Positions 24,413-36,880 of a DNA stretch of 64,000 nt are shown one piece after another. Below the pieces are notes generated by a model that saw only the letters and a list, made by a program, of their open reading frames with translations, had not been told where the DNA came from and did no database searches. Positions within the stretch are counted from its first letter, which is position 1, and each line of letters starts with the position of its first letter. Origin of the DNA: Nilaparvata lugens (Eukaryota; Arthropoda; Insecta; Hemiptera; Delphacidae); assembly GCF_014356525.2 (NCBI RefSeq), contig NC_052510.1:18085999-18149998 (forward strand), given 5' to 3'. Both the position numbers and the translations under genes were made by a program.

Positions 24413-27400
24413 CAAAAATCGGAACTCATTTTCTAATGTATTAGCAATGTTACATATGCGTCTGTAGATAAAATTCAAGGAATGAATAAAAATTGATTTC
24501 ATTGTTTCAATACCTTTGATCAAAGCTACTATAATTATCAAATCATAATCACATCCACAAGAAATAATATAGTAATGATATTCACTTTTGAATTTCCATA
24601 CATTATAGAATAGCCTGTTCAGGATTACAATATACAGTAGGCCTTTATAAGACTTTTCAAGGAAGTGACTGACAAATTAGCAATCTTGCTCAAGAGTAGG
24701 CCACGATTGGCCTATATTTTAATCACAATAACTATAATTATAGTGTGATATGGTCCTGCTAGGCCCATACTGTGTTTCACCTTATCCATGTGGGATCCAT
24801 CATAAAAAGTGGATGATCTTCGAATGAATTCTTAAATGAATTTCAAAATTGATTTCAAAAAGGCGGCAACAGAGAACAGGTTGTAGTTCCGTTTTTTTTC
24901 AAAGCCTCACATTCACCAAGTTATTATAATGCGAAGATCGTGACTGTAGAGATTTAGGAAGGTTGTTTCCTTGTGGCCTAATCAGCTCCATTTACATCTA
25001 CGCCTCTTCTAGCTCGCGGAACCTATATTCATTGCATAGAGATAGCTGAATAACATTACTATATCATACTGTACTAAAATATAATTGGATATCGAACTAT
25101 CAAATCAACTTTTATGCTCAACTTGGAAGGAATCGTTGGAAATCACAACAATCCATAAAACTTTCATGAAACACAAACTCAAACTTACAATAAACCAACC
25201 TTACTTCTTCAGATATTCCAAACAGATTTCCATTATAGGGAAGCTACCAAATAGAAACTGAACAGTTCATGTAGCCTATATTATCAGCATGTATAATAAT
25301 AGTATATTTGATTTAATCCTCATTATAATGTTATCCATCGGGTGATTACGATTCTAGATGATACATGAATATCGGAAATTGAATTGTTCATAAATATCGA
25401 AAAACTTACTCGAAGGTCTCAATCTCCATCGGAAATATAAAACTCTCTTGAAAAACCTTGTCCATGCCAGGAGAAGTCATAACTAGCAATTATTCAAAAA
25501 TATAGAAAATGAACATAGTTTGTGTAGGCATGGAATAGAGAACAGGGATCGAGCATTATAGTAAAGTGAAGAACTCAATGCAATATCAAGCAATTAAAAA
25601 AATATTATCAAAGAATGCAATCAAGAAAGAGAGAATTTAATAAGAGTTACAAAAATACAATATTATGCGCACTTTATATCCAACTTGAAAATATATACAT
25701 CTTGCTCAACTTATTTTGAACTCATTTTGTCATCCTTCTGGTGCCGGATCGGCTGTATCAACTTGATTATTCATAAATTATCCAGCTGACATTGGATAAA
25801 AATTGGATGAATCTTTCTCTTCAGAAGCTTCTTGAGAAAAGCAACAAAATTTAAAGATTTTTATTATTCACGCTCATTAAATTATATCTTTATTCCACTT
25901 TGAAATGTCTGGATTTCAAACTCTATGATAACTCATTAACTTATTCCAGCAATATGTCGAAAGCTTTCAAGGCAAGTGACATTCAATGCTATTGAACTTG
26001 AAAATGTAGAGACATCTTAGCTCATAGAATGATAAACATCATCATGAACCCGTGAATCTTTTTACTTCAACTACACTCAAATCAGTATAAGCAATATGAA
26101 GTTATATCCCCGTTATTTCTACTCCTCATACAAATTTCTGTCTTTACTACGAGCTCTCCTTCAAAAATTAACTTTTTCGATACAGTCAGCAATCAAATTA
26201 TCTCAATGCTCAATGAAACTAGAATAAATAATTCTGTTACATGATTGAGTTAATGAGTCGACTCCTCTGTGAATGGTTGTAGTTTTTATGTATAAGATCA
26301 TGAATGATCAATCCAATGAACAAAAAGAATTCATTCCTCAACATTCATTGACCAATAATAATAATCTAAAAAATACTGGTCTGCTTCCGATATATTTTTT
26401 GAACAGATTCCAATCAAACTATATTCCACATTTCATTCATTCATATTTAACCATGATACCTGCAAGAATTCGAGTATCCTTTTGAATCTGAAGCTATTTA
26501 GAACTATATCTCGCATCAGGATCAGCAATAAACCTATTGAAAGGCAGTAAACGTAGATTTCATTGATTCCAATGTGATACATCGGAAATTTAGTCATTCA
26601 GAAGTCAATTCAGTTGTTTTGAATTCACGAACAAATCTATTAAAAAGCAGTAAATGTGAACTTTATGGTTGAAGATGACAGGAATTCGGATCTCATTCAT
26701 TCAAGTAAAATCTCTCTTGTTTTTCTCTCATAGTAAATCTTGTGAAAGAATGCAAAACTCCAACATTTACAACATAATTACAAATACGAGAAAACTTTGT
26801 ACCGGTACGTTTGTTTCTGCCAAAAATCATGTTGTGTTGTAGTAATGTAGTCCGAAAGCATGAATGTGTTGCAAAGTGCATTGGGCTCTACTCCATGTAA
26901 AGCGCTTGTCGTTCAGCTTTGAACTTGAAAAAATTTACTCCAAGAAAATCGTAAAAAAACCGGTTTCAAAGATAGCATGGAACCGGTACATGCTGTTCAT
27001 TTATTGCCGCCGTTTATAACATCTGCAGACGAATAATGAATTCTGTAACCTTGAATGCTGGGAGCGATGTAAAGTAATGCCGAGTTATGTATCCTGTGTC
27101 CCTGCATGATTAAATACTGATAAACCTGACACAATCTCTCAGGAGAACTACCTTGTCTGATAATATCGTTTTTGCTTCATATTTAAGCATAATAATCTCA
27201 TACCTATCAGATATATTATCAGAATTTATTATTACAAGATCAAAGAATAGATTAAGAAACAAACATTCGACATCTCCTTTTTTCAAACTTGGGAGGATGT
27301 CTGCGAGATGTCAAATCTCAATGAATTTCCAATTCACCCTCAATGTCTTTAATTTATATTGTCATTTACTTTTACATTGTCATCCTGAATGTATGTTATA

Positions 27401-28621
27401 GCCTACTTGAAATTAGAAGTTTCACTTCACTAGAAGATGTTTTTCATCTTTTTGTTTTTTCTTTTTAATATTGAATATTTCAACAGGTAACCATTGAAAG
27501 CAACTAACAATATAATTATAAGCATTCTCAAGGATCATTCTTTGGCAGCTAGAAGTTGAGTACCCTTTCAAGTATCTTTATACTAAAGCTTTGGCTTAAG
27601 ATTTTGAGATTTTCATTGTCGGCTTAATGATACAGATAGAAAGAAATTTGGTGTTGTATGAATTGCAGAATAAGTGAGTTATATTCAAGAACTTGAATAA
27701 AACTGTTTTTAAAGGGAACTGAGTGAAGTATTAATCAAGAAACCATTTGATAATATTCTCCTTCGCCATCTATTTTCAATTGAAAAGATGAACTCGTGGT
27801 AAGGCTGTGCAAATATGAAAAAATTTCAAGATTCGTATAAAACATAAAATAATGACATTTCTTCCAGTTTCCCAATGTAGTTTCATTGAAGGCAAAAACA
27901 ATTGTATGCTCTTGTTCAGCTGGGAAGACTTTGAATACAATCATGTAAACGTTTCTGCTACGCAGACTATTTTATTATTTGAAATAAACTATTTCACTTT
28001 TGTAAATATGATTAAGACACACAACAAATCGTTGAGAGCCTTCTCAGGTAGAATTCAATCAAAAATATATTTGACAGAGTAAACACAGTACATGAAGTAA
28101 TTTCGCTATAAATTCAGCTACTATTCACTACCTTCGTCTCCCTGCCATTCTCAGAGACCAGATTCAAAAGCTTTACCAAGAATGCAAACATCTACATCTC
28201 GGCAACTGATGGGGAAATTTATGTTCTCTATCAAAAGCAGGATGACAATTTCCCCAATCTCTAAAATAGAGTAATTCTCTCCTAGATTTCCTAGCTCTGG
28301 CAATTTGACCGGCCAGGAAAGTATTCGATTTTGTGTGCAAGTGACGTTTGGGTGATCCCATCCCCCATGCACGTGCTTTCAGGCAAAATATAAGGCTCGT
28401 GCATTTTCACCCTTCAAAAACATCTGCTCTGAAAGCACATAGCACGGCCTGGCTTATTCTCGCTTCTCTATGAATGTGCGTCAATTGGCTTTTATCGTGC
28501 TGCCAATTCATCAGAATAGTTTCTATCTTTTGTGTCAAGATCCTTACTAGATCTACATACAAAAATATTCTCAAGTTACAGATGGAATTAAATAGAGAAT
28601 GCATTTATTCAAATGCTCATT
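24413..28621. other. Long intergenic stretch without recognised gene
   Basis: About 4.2 kb of AT-rich sequence. The part 27000-27120 is less AT-rich and contains CATTTATTGCCGCCGTTTAT, a composition unlike its surroundings. No exon, RNA gene or bounded element could be supported. Confidence 0.35.
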
Positions 28622-29117
28622 AATATATAATTATTATTTAACGAAAATCCTGAATAAATGCAAAAATCACCCCGAAGATTTCTGGTACTGCAGACATTGA
28701 CAACAGGGTTAACAGATGGATGGAAATTCGATGAGAACTACTATCCAAAAATTAGTTGCCAGCCCAAGAATCGAGCCCGGTACCTCTCAATTGCTAGTCA
28801 GGAATGCTTACCCTTACACCAAACTGACAATCTCTGAATAGCAGCGCTCATTTTATACGAAGCCATAGCGGCCAACTTCGTATAAAATGAGCGCTGCTAT
28901 CCAGAGATTGTCAGTTTGGTGTAAGGGTAAGCATTCCTGACTAGCAATTGGGAGGTACCGGGTTCGATTCCCGGGCTGGCAACTAATTTTTGGATAGTAG
29001 TTCTCATCGAATTTCCATCTAGCTGTTAACCCTGTTGTCAATGTCTGCAGTAGCAGAAGTCTTCGGGATGATTTACTGCATTTATTCAGGATTTTCGTTA
29101 AATAATAATTATATATT
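28622..29117. mobile_element. Palindrome of two head-to-head SINE copies
   Basis: Left arm 28622-28862 and right arm 28876-29117 are near-perfect inverted repeats about 241 bp long around a 13-bp centre. The right arm (plus strand) has a tRNA-like head at 28909-28982, then an unrelated body (ACTAATTTTTGGATAGTAGT onward), and ends in an AT-rich AATAATAATTATATA tail. The left arm holds the same order on the minus strand, but its B box has decayed (GGCTCGATTCT). This is the layout of a tRNA-derived SINE, doubled as an inverted repeat. Confidence 0.75.
28909..28982 (+). ncRNA. tRNA-like head of a SINE, with Pol III B box
   Basis: The 73 nt fold as a cloverleaf: acceptor TGTCAGT with GCTGGCA (G-U pairs allowed); anticodon stem CCTGA with TTGGG and loop CTAGCAA, placing AGC at 34-36 after U33; T arm CCGGG-TTCGATT-CCCGG perfect. 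The B box GGTTCGATTCC (28961-28971) matches the Pol III consensus. The D stem is weak, position 26 is missing, and the flanks are SINE body, so a SINE promoter head is more likely than a working tRNA-Ala gene. Confidence 0.6.
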
Positions 29118-30167
29118 CTCAAGTTTATGAAGCTCATCTCCATTGATAATCAATATCTTCATTGATAACCAACAGCAGTAATCAAGAATGTTATTGAGTT
29201 GTAATATTTTAATATATTGAGTTTAAATGATTATATTTTGTTTCTATTCATATCTGGATGATATGATTATCTCAGGTTTGCCAAGTGTCCTTTGATATCT
29301 CTATACATGGATTCTCCCATGCCATTGAAAATATATTCCTCCATTCTTATCAAAGTTGAGAACTGTTGGAAGATCAAGAGAATAGTAGCAATACTCATTG
29401 ACAAACATTTCTATAAAACAAGAGAAAATCAGGCAGTAATCGAATTAGAATATCCGTGTTGTTAAGTTGTGGTAAATCTGAATGCAAACTCATATACGAC
29501 ATGTTCTTATGATATAGGATAAATAATATTAGATTCGACAACATAGTCGATACAGAGTTGTCAATTTGAATGTATTCAATCATGAGGGCTAAACTCACTT
29601 AATCTGAGTATAGACTATCGTTTATCATTGTTATCATTCTATTTATATTATGATTCCAAATTTCAATAATTTCTTCATCATTATCACTTTTCTTGATTTG
29701 ATATAATAAACAATTATTATTTTCTTCGAAAACAAATAATATGAACTTAAAACTTTTGCATTCTTCAGAAGAATTATCAATTCTCTTCTGTTTGATTCAA
29801 TAAATCATTCTCCAAAGCTTGACTGGCAACTCAACGTTCTGCATGTTCAAGAAGCATCTTTACAAGAGTGGACATAACACTGTATTTCCTGTTCCAAGTA
29901 GGCTGAATTCTAAAGCTTTTGGTCAAGCAGAAATCATTAACATATATCACGATTGCTAATGACCCGGTTTGACCTTATCAAGTCACTTGAAACTTGCTGG
30001 ACCAGACAATATGGAAGTTAGAGATTGAAAAAGTTAATTGATCAGGAACAATTTCATTGAATAATGTTGTCTTGTATAGCAGACATTTGTTATCAAATTG
30101 AATATTTCCTATCCAATTGTACTTAGTAAAATCAAGTCCAATGTACTGAATGATTTCATTATTCCTA
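29118..30167. other. Intergenic, nothing recognised
   Basis: AT-rich sequence with no recognisable gene, RNA or bounded repeat. Confidence 0.35.
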
Positions 30168-30518
30168 GGGCCAGTTTCCGAGCTCAGGATTTAGCCAAGT
30201 TCTAGACTTTAAACAGCTGGAGTCAGAAAATTGGCTTTCAAAAACGGGGCGTAGTCGCAGTCCACGTTTAAACTAAATTTCGAAAAACTAGAAAATTTAA
30301 CTCAAAATAAAATAAAGATAAAATAGTGTGAAAACTAAGCTATTTTTAATTATTTCGAATGTTTCATTTCGTCAAGGAAGAACGCTTCCAATTGTAGAAA
30401 TGAGAAAATAAAGATTATCATAAAAACTGCGACTACGCCCCGTTTTGGAAAGCCAATTTTCTGACTCAGATGTTTAAAGTCTAGAACTTGACCAAATCCC
30501 GAGTTCGGAAACCGGCCG
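30168..30518. mobile_element. MITE with ~95-bp terminal inverted repeats
   Basis: Terminal inverted repeats begin GGGCCAGTTTCCGAGCTC on the left and, in complement, CGGCCGGTTTCCGAACTC on the right. They continue through AAGTTCTAGACTTTAAACA and AGAAAATTGGCTTTC to ACGGGGCGTAGTCGCAG. The core is about 160 bp, AT-rich and non-coding. No exact target duplication was seen (CTA left, TTA right). Confidence 0.75.
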
Positions 30519-31345
30519 TTAATGTTTATTATGATTATCATGTTTATCAGTTTGCTGAACTATGAATTCAATAATATAAGCGTTTCGGAGGATTTGTTTG
30601 GAAGCTATTATTCGAGGCTCATCTATTGATAGTATATTGGAACAAGCTATATTGTATGACATTTCAGCATCTGTATCAAGTATGAATAAAATAGAGCATT
30701 CATAGAGGAACCTGTAAAACCACATTAACTCATCAACTATATAGTTCTCATGACAAGCAGGATTTTATATATATCATGTTTGAAGTTTAATAATTCATTT
30801 GAACTTCGAATCATAAGCTTCTCACATTGAAACATCCTTCTTTAACTATAAATTATGCGCACTTGCTTGTGGCACTTCCTATATAGCCTATACAAGCCTA
30901 CATATATGTGCCTATATATATCAATATATTGTATATTGTATTGTGCCTATATTGTATATCTTATGGTTCCCTGTCAGCTAGACAAATTAAAAACAATAGA
31001 GCAAAAAATAGTGCTCACGTCAAAATGTTAAAATATACAGAGATGGTTGGAAACAAGCCTATTGTGGATCGCATTAAATGAGATGAGCATTCTAACAAAT
31101 AAAGAGAGACTAATGACAGACTTCACATTACGCATTTATTTTATGAAAGAAGAGATACATACTTTGGGTATAATCATTGTGTTCCAGCTTAATTCAACAT
31201 TAGAGAGGAGTAGTTGATCAAATACTTCGAATGATGTTATTTGTAAATCAATTCGACTAGAGTTCAAAAGATTAATAATTCAGTTCATTGAGAATCTACG
31301 AACTCCATATAACACACTGGACGTGGGTATTACTACTAAGGGGTA
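30519..31345. other. Intergenic, nothing recognised
   Basis: AT-rich sequence, including a TATA-repeat patch near 30900-30960. No gene or RNA recognised. Confidence 0.35.
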
Positions 31346-31348
31346 TAA

Positions 31349-32095
31349 GGCTACTTGCACACACACCGATTTTTTGACGACCGATTTTTCACCGGCCGAT
31401 TTAGTACAGCTACTTTACTACTACTTTATAGTAGTAGTATAGTACTAGTACCAAGTAGTACATACCAGATTGTTTCCATTCAAACAATCAGTTAACTTTG
31501 TTGTCGTGACACGAGGTGAATAATAATGGATCCTAAAAGAGTTGTTGCTATGTGGTTATTGTATCATCCCATTAAGCTCCGTAGGATTAAGCGTAAGTTC
31601 TGGATTCATCCAATTAATGTAAGCAGAGAAAACACGGGAACATTCCACACTCTTTTTGAAGAACTGAGGCTTGATAGCAGTAAGTTTTTCAACTACCGTA
31701 CGTTAAATGTTTCCAAAGTCTCATCCCACAACACTGGTCTTGCTCCCACTAACGATATAAGGATATCGTATTATCTATATGCCCTCATTTCAATAATTAC
31801 CTCGCGCTATCAAAAGTGCAGAGCAGTCGACTGGAATGGCTGATGGTGTAGCGAGAACTGGCAAGGACGGTCGGGGAAAAATCGGTGTGTGTGCAAGCCT
31901 GTATCTACTCACGGGCGCCACTGTGTCGCCGGCACATCGCCGTCACCGGTGGAACACAGTGGCAGTGGCCGGCTGCTCGTCGGCATTTTACCGGCGCCGA
32001 TCAGCGGTCGGTGTGTGTGCCAGGTCCCGTTCTCGCCTACGCGCCACTATTGGAATTTGCACGGCCGTCCAAAATCGGTGTGTGTGCGAGTACCC
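31349..32095 (+). mobile_element. PIF/Harbinger-type DNA transposon, internally deleted, with TAA target duplication
   Basis: The 747-bp element has 25-bp terminal inverted repeats differing at 2 positions: left GGCTACTTGCACACACACCG, right in complement GGGTACTCGCACACACACCG, both continuing ATTTT. It is flanked on both sides by TAA (31346-31348 and 32096-32098), the 3-bp TWA duplication typical of PIF/Harbinger. The TIR motif recurs inside at 31880-31895 and 32011-32025 (ATCGGTGTGTGTGC, TCGGTGTGTGTGC), and ACCGAT is repeated subterminally. It encodes an N-terminal transposase fragment (separate entry). Superfamily, ends and TSD agree with one another. Confidence 0.85.
31526..31843 (+). pseudogene. 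Truncated PIF/Harbinger (ALP1-like) transposase fragment
   Basis: The 105-codon frame begins MDPKRVVAMWLL and contains KRKFWIHPINVSRENTGTFH and LFEELRLDSSKFFNY. This is the conserved N-terminal block (R/K-FWVHPI..R...G.F..L..EL..D..KFFNY) of Harbinger-derived nucleases. Resemblance fades after residue ~62, and the DDE catalytic residues are absent, so the element cannot move on its own. The frame ends inside the element. It may be an internal-deletion derivative of a full-length relative elsewhere in the genome. Confidence 0.7.
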
Positions 32096-32098
32096 TAA

Positions 32099-35000
32099 TA
32101 CTTCAAGGAATATGATAGTATTTCTTAGCAATTGAGTGAAAAGTTTTTCCAACACATGGTATTCAAATTTTCTTAAGACAGACCTCTGAATTATTCAACA
32201 ATGTTGGTGGATATTAAAGAATTAATTATATGATTGAGTGTAGTGACTCTCTTCTAATTCAGTTCAACTGCTGGGGGAACAAACAAATTAATGACATTTG
32301 GGACTCATTATCACGTCACCAAATTAGTAAACGACAGACGTAATTGTGGCAGAGTTCACTCTCACCCTCGCCAATAGCATCTGGTCCATTACACAGTAAA
32401 TATTCAGAGGTCGCAGAGTGAGTGTGAACCAGCCTTATTCGGGAGCAATAAGGTGTGCGGGAATCCAGAAAGATCAGGAAATTAAGGACGGGCAATGAAA
32501 AAAGTAATAGGCGAGTCGGAACCGGTGGCTTTTCTCTTGGGAAAAGGAGAGAGACAAAATTGTGAAGGGACTTTTCTGAAGGGATGGGGATGACCGCCCT
32601 TCTAATGGGAATAACTGTTGAAGCAAATGGAGGAGGAGTTAGAGGGGGAGTAGGAGGTGGATGAGAAGAAGTAGGAGGTTGTGGATGATGAGCTAATGCA
32701 CCGCGCGCAAATTGCTACTCTCACCCCAACTATTGAACCATCTGGGATCAAGCAACAAGCCGTACTGAAGAATGAAGAATTCTGTCACCCGAAGTCAATA
32801 AGAGTCGACTATTTGACATGGAGACGAGCAGTAAGTAAAGCAGGCTGTCCCTTGTTTGCTCAGGGTCGTGTCTGCTTATTTGATGTTGTGTGTTGGTGGT
32901 AGGAGGGGGGAAGGTGGTGTAGGAAATGAATGTGAAGATGCTAGTCACTGTCTCCTTGTGTTGTCAACTTTAGACACGGGTTTGTTTTTCCACGTTCAAG
33001 CAGAAAGTGTAGTGTGTACTTGATTCAAGGAGTGTTGAGCAAATTTTCAGCAGGAAATTTTTAATCATGAAACACACGTAATGATCCACAGGAGTATTCA
33101 AATTGATTATATCGATAATTTTGTTGGAAGGATTCATGAATGAACACGTGTTATTTCGACCTTAGAATCTACGAATATCTTTTCAATTGATAAAGTTCTC
33201 ATTCCACTTACTCATATTCAGCTCTTGAGTTTTTTCAAACTTAACTTTGAAATGTATAGAACTACGATTCATCATGCTTGCATTTTCATCTATGATGCAA
33301 TCAATCACAAGTACCTTTTCTCCAATTCATAGGGCAAGAATCAAGGAATGAAGGAACACTGGCTTGTGTTCCTCTTCTTATTAAAACAAACTTTTTTCTG
33401 GAAATTGTATGTCTTCAGTAGCTCGATATCTCTATTATTTCTAATAATTGATAATCACTAACAAAAACCAATTCACAAGATAGACACATAACATATCAAA
33501 GAATATCGTTGACCACTCACATATAAGTTATTATCATTCTTGAGTTTGCAATTGATAGAAAAATATTGGATATTACAAGTACTTCGTTACAGTGGAACTA
33601 ACACTCTTCTCCGTACAATTCAAACTAACCAATAAATTAACAAGTCCGTCTGATAATATGTTGACCATGTAAGCAGTCTTTTGCTGCAGACTTTTTGCAA
33701 GTTGAATCCGGAAGTGTCACGGATGGTTAGTAACAGAAAACAGGCCTACTGGAAATAAACCCTTTGCTGATAGAGCGTATTTTTTTGCTTTAAATTTCAA
33801 TAAGTCACCACACAGGAAATGTGTATGTGCTGGGTGAGCTGGTTATTTAGTGAGCTTGTATCGACAGAGAGATTGAGCCTATAAAACATTGTCTTATTGA
33901 CTGGATAGGACGTAGCCGGGATTTATGGCATTGGGACCTTCGCCACCTTCCTTGGTCTCTGTTGTCCGGGCCAAACTTTATTAATGGATTTATTGCCGCT
34001 GTGTGCCGTGACTCATTCTCTTTTTAGCGGAAAGTGAACATGGACACTGCTCGGTCTCATTCTCATTGCTCTGCTGCTCTCGATCAGCTCATATGGTATT
34101 TGCCCTGCTAAGAAATGACGAAGAGTTCTTGAAATACAATAATATCCTGTTATATTTATTGATATTAACTGAAACTATACAACTAACAACTTCACAGGTT
34201 ATCGAGATGAAATTATAAATAATTCACTGGGGAAACTCTACATGAACTGTGATTGACTAGAAGAAATGAGCAGGAAAATTTTGTTCATTTTGTGCTTCGC
34301 TATGCTCATTCACCTGAATGAATCGCGATGCGCGAGTTGCTATCATCTATATACAGAAATCAATCATCATTTTGAATGAATATCAAAAAATCTTCCATTT
34401 CTTTAGCATTCATTACAAGTTTTTGAAACAATTTAATAGAATAATGTTCTCGGAATCGGGTTGATTCGAATTAAATAAGTAAAAAATCTTTCAGACACTG
34501 TTCTAACCAACATACCAACTTAAACATCACCACTCTGGTAACAACAATATTCATCAATTCACTCAGTCATAGAGAGCAGAACAAAACGCTTTTCCACACC
34601 AAGGTCAAATACTCTCCTAGGAATACCCTTATTCCAGAGATGATGATAAAATAATAATTTCTTTGGTAGCCGTAAAGACGAAACGTTTTTTATCTTTCAA
34701 CTTGAAAGTTTCAAAATCAGAATCGAAATCATTCACTCAAAACCATAAAAGCCGGGGACATTTCCCGGAACTCATCTACCCAATTCCCATTAATGAATGC
34801 GCAGAAAAGGGCTCGCTAAGTCCTGATAGTCAATCTCCCAAGCTGATTAAAAAACCTCTTAATCCCTTGCGCACCTGTCTGTGATTAATTACAAGTTCCG
34901 CGAACGCTGTGTCATTTTGTCTTCTTTGCAATCACTATCAGACGGGTCTTTTGGGTAATAAAGATTAATCTGGCTCTTCCATACGGATTGATTCACCATG

Positions 35001-35329
35001 AACATCTGAGCTTACATGATTTGTTCGTCTGCGAACAGAATTTGAAAAAGGAATTGCATATTGATATTAGGAAAGAACATTGAAACATGAGATTATGCTT
35101 TTACTGCTGATAATAGCTTTATACTTTTTTAATTCATGTTCTGCTTTATATCAAGTCATTTTTTGCAATTCTCTGATCGTGGCTACAATATTCCTTCCCA
35201 ATTATCATTATTGAACACTCCCTATGACTCCTAAGTCCAGATAAACATTTCAGCCCTGTAAAACTATAAGAACTTCAGATATCAATTAATGATGAAATAA
35301 ATCTTGAAAATAGTCGAAATTCCAAAAAT
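32099..35329. other. Intergenic stretch with GC-richer blocks, no gene recognised
   Basis: No exon could be supported. A G/A-rich tract runs 32560-32930 with many GGAGG and GGGGG groups. Blocks 33900-34110 and 34740-34990 are less AT-rich and carry homeodomain-like cores (TTTATTAATGGATTTATTG; GATTAATTAC beside CACCTG). They could be conserved regulatory DNA or old exons, which sequence reading alone cannot decide. Confidence 0.35.
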
Positions 35330-36059
35330 AGCTCTGTTATGGCAAGTATCCCACACGATCAAAGATAGTTATTGATAACAAAGTATTAGAGCAAGTGTCA
35401 CAATACTGCTATCTTGGTTGTGATATCAGTTTCAAAGATGATTTAGATGTTGAAAGGAAAATCGGAAAATTCCAATCGATATGTGGTAACATCAGCAGAA
35501 CTTTAGGGAAGAAAGCGAGGAAAGAAACTATAACGAAGTTCTACAGAGTGATGGCTGCCCCTGTTCTCCTGTATGGAAGTGAATCATGGATCACCACGAA
35601 ATCACAGGAGAGCAGGCTGCAGGCAGCAGAAATGAGATTCCTACGCAGAACGAAGGGCTGTGACAGACGAGACCACATGAGAAATGAAGAAATAAGAAGA
35701 GAATTGGGTGCCTTCAACATGAATGAAAAAGTTGTATGTCATCGAAACGAGTGGAGGGAACATATTATAAGAATGCCAACGGAAAGAATTCCTTTAAAAA
35801 TTTTAAATTACCATCCGATAGGAAAAAGAGACATTGGTAGACCTCGGAAAAGATGGCAATAGAGGAAATCAAATAAGAATATAGGAAAAGCTGATAAAGA
35901 AATTCAAAATTAATAACATTTTATACTTGTATAAGCTATTTTTTAGATATAATATATTCCTCCAAAACATTTAAATTTTTTGTAGAATGCTGCTGTGAGT
36001 CGGAACAGGCAAAAGCCTAATCCATGAAGGCAAGAAGAAGAAGAAGAAGCTCTGTTATG
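35330..36059 (+). mobile_element. 5'-truncated LINE insertion with 12-bp target duplication
   Basis: The body (35342-36047) is bounded by identical 12-bp repeats AGCTCTGTTATG at 35330-35341 and 36048-36059. It opens inside the reverse-transcriptase ORF; coding resemblance runs to the stop at 35862, with YLGCDIS, RKETITKFYRVMAAPVLLYG, AAEMRFLRRTKG, RNEEIRREL, and GRPRKRW at the C-terminus. A 3' UTR of about 180 bp follows and ends in a (GAA)n tail right before the second duplication. Target duplication, 5' truncation and simple tail show target-primed reverse transcription. The RT catalytic core is absent, so the copy is dead on arrival. Confidence 0.92.
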
Positions 36060-36402
36060 TATGTTCTTGCTCTAATATTCAAAATAACCCTAGAAATCAG
36101 ACAAGACACCATCTCCATCGTTATACAAACAGATACAATCATGTTATTCTGAAGCACTGCATGTGAGCTTGCCAATTTTGATTTTCTCCCTTCGATAAAA
36201 ATGATTGATTCATTCAATGTTTTCCTGTATTCAATGAATACAGATGAACTATGTTGGGTAGATGGAGCAATTATAAAAATATAATTTCAAAGTAGTGTAT
36301 CACTGGCTGTTTGATATGCTGTATAGAGAGCCTCCGTTAAAATCAGTGAGATAAATGTAAAGCACTTGTAAAAACTTCCATATAATAATAGTTATTATTA
36401 TG
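36060..36402. other. Short intergenic stretch
   Basis: Nothing recognised between the LINE and the repeat that follows. Confidence 0.35.
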
Positions 36403-36880
36403 ATTCCATTTAAAAAAATAGCCTCTATATCTATAAAAGGCTAAGTCACGACAGACTGAAATCACACCACAGCCCAAACTACTCAGCCTACAAACTTGAA
36501 ATTTTGCACAATTGTTTATGATAGCCTCAAAACATCCACTAAGAAAGGATTTTCAGAAATTTTCCCCCCTGGGGGAGCTGGGGCCCCCCAAAAATGTTGT
36601 ACTTTTTAACCGTTCATTGCACAGCAAAGTCATGAGGAACTTTTTTGTTCAACTACGAAAAAAAATCAGATCTATGCAGAAAAAATCTGACCAGGAGCAG
36701 AGAGGGGTCCAGGAGAGGGCATTTTTTGAAAATTTTCATATAAAATCACACTACAGCTAAAACTAATTGGCCTACAGACTTGAAACTCTGCACAAATATT
36801 CTTCAAACATGCTAGACGCGCACTAAGAACGGATTTTGAGATATTTTCCCTCTAAGGGTTTCAAAGGATGGAAAAGGATC
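36403..36880 (+). repeat. Helitron-like dispersed repeat with an internal direct repeat
   Basis: It starts TCTATATCTATAAAAGGCTA, then two diverged direct units about 285 bp apart: AATCACACCACAGC..ACTTGAAATTTTGCACAA (36460) and AATCACACTACAGC..ACTTGAAACTCTGCACAA (36747), each followed by ACTAAGAA(A/C)GGATTTT. The phrase ACTTGAAATTTTGCA also occurs at 54709. The wording resembles Helitron bodies known in insects, but no RepHel coding sequence and no firm ends are visible. Confidence 0.4.

Noticed and set aside
28909..28982. A functional tRNA-Ala(AGC) gene
   Set aside because: The acceptor, anticodon and T stems pair, but the D stem is weak, position 26 is missing, and the sequence is one arm of a repeated palindrome with SINE-like body and tail.
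31836..32135. Cys/Arg-rich protein frames
   Set aside because: Three overlapping frames arise from the GC-rich, repeated right half of the Harbinger element.
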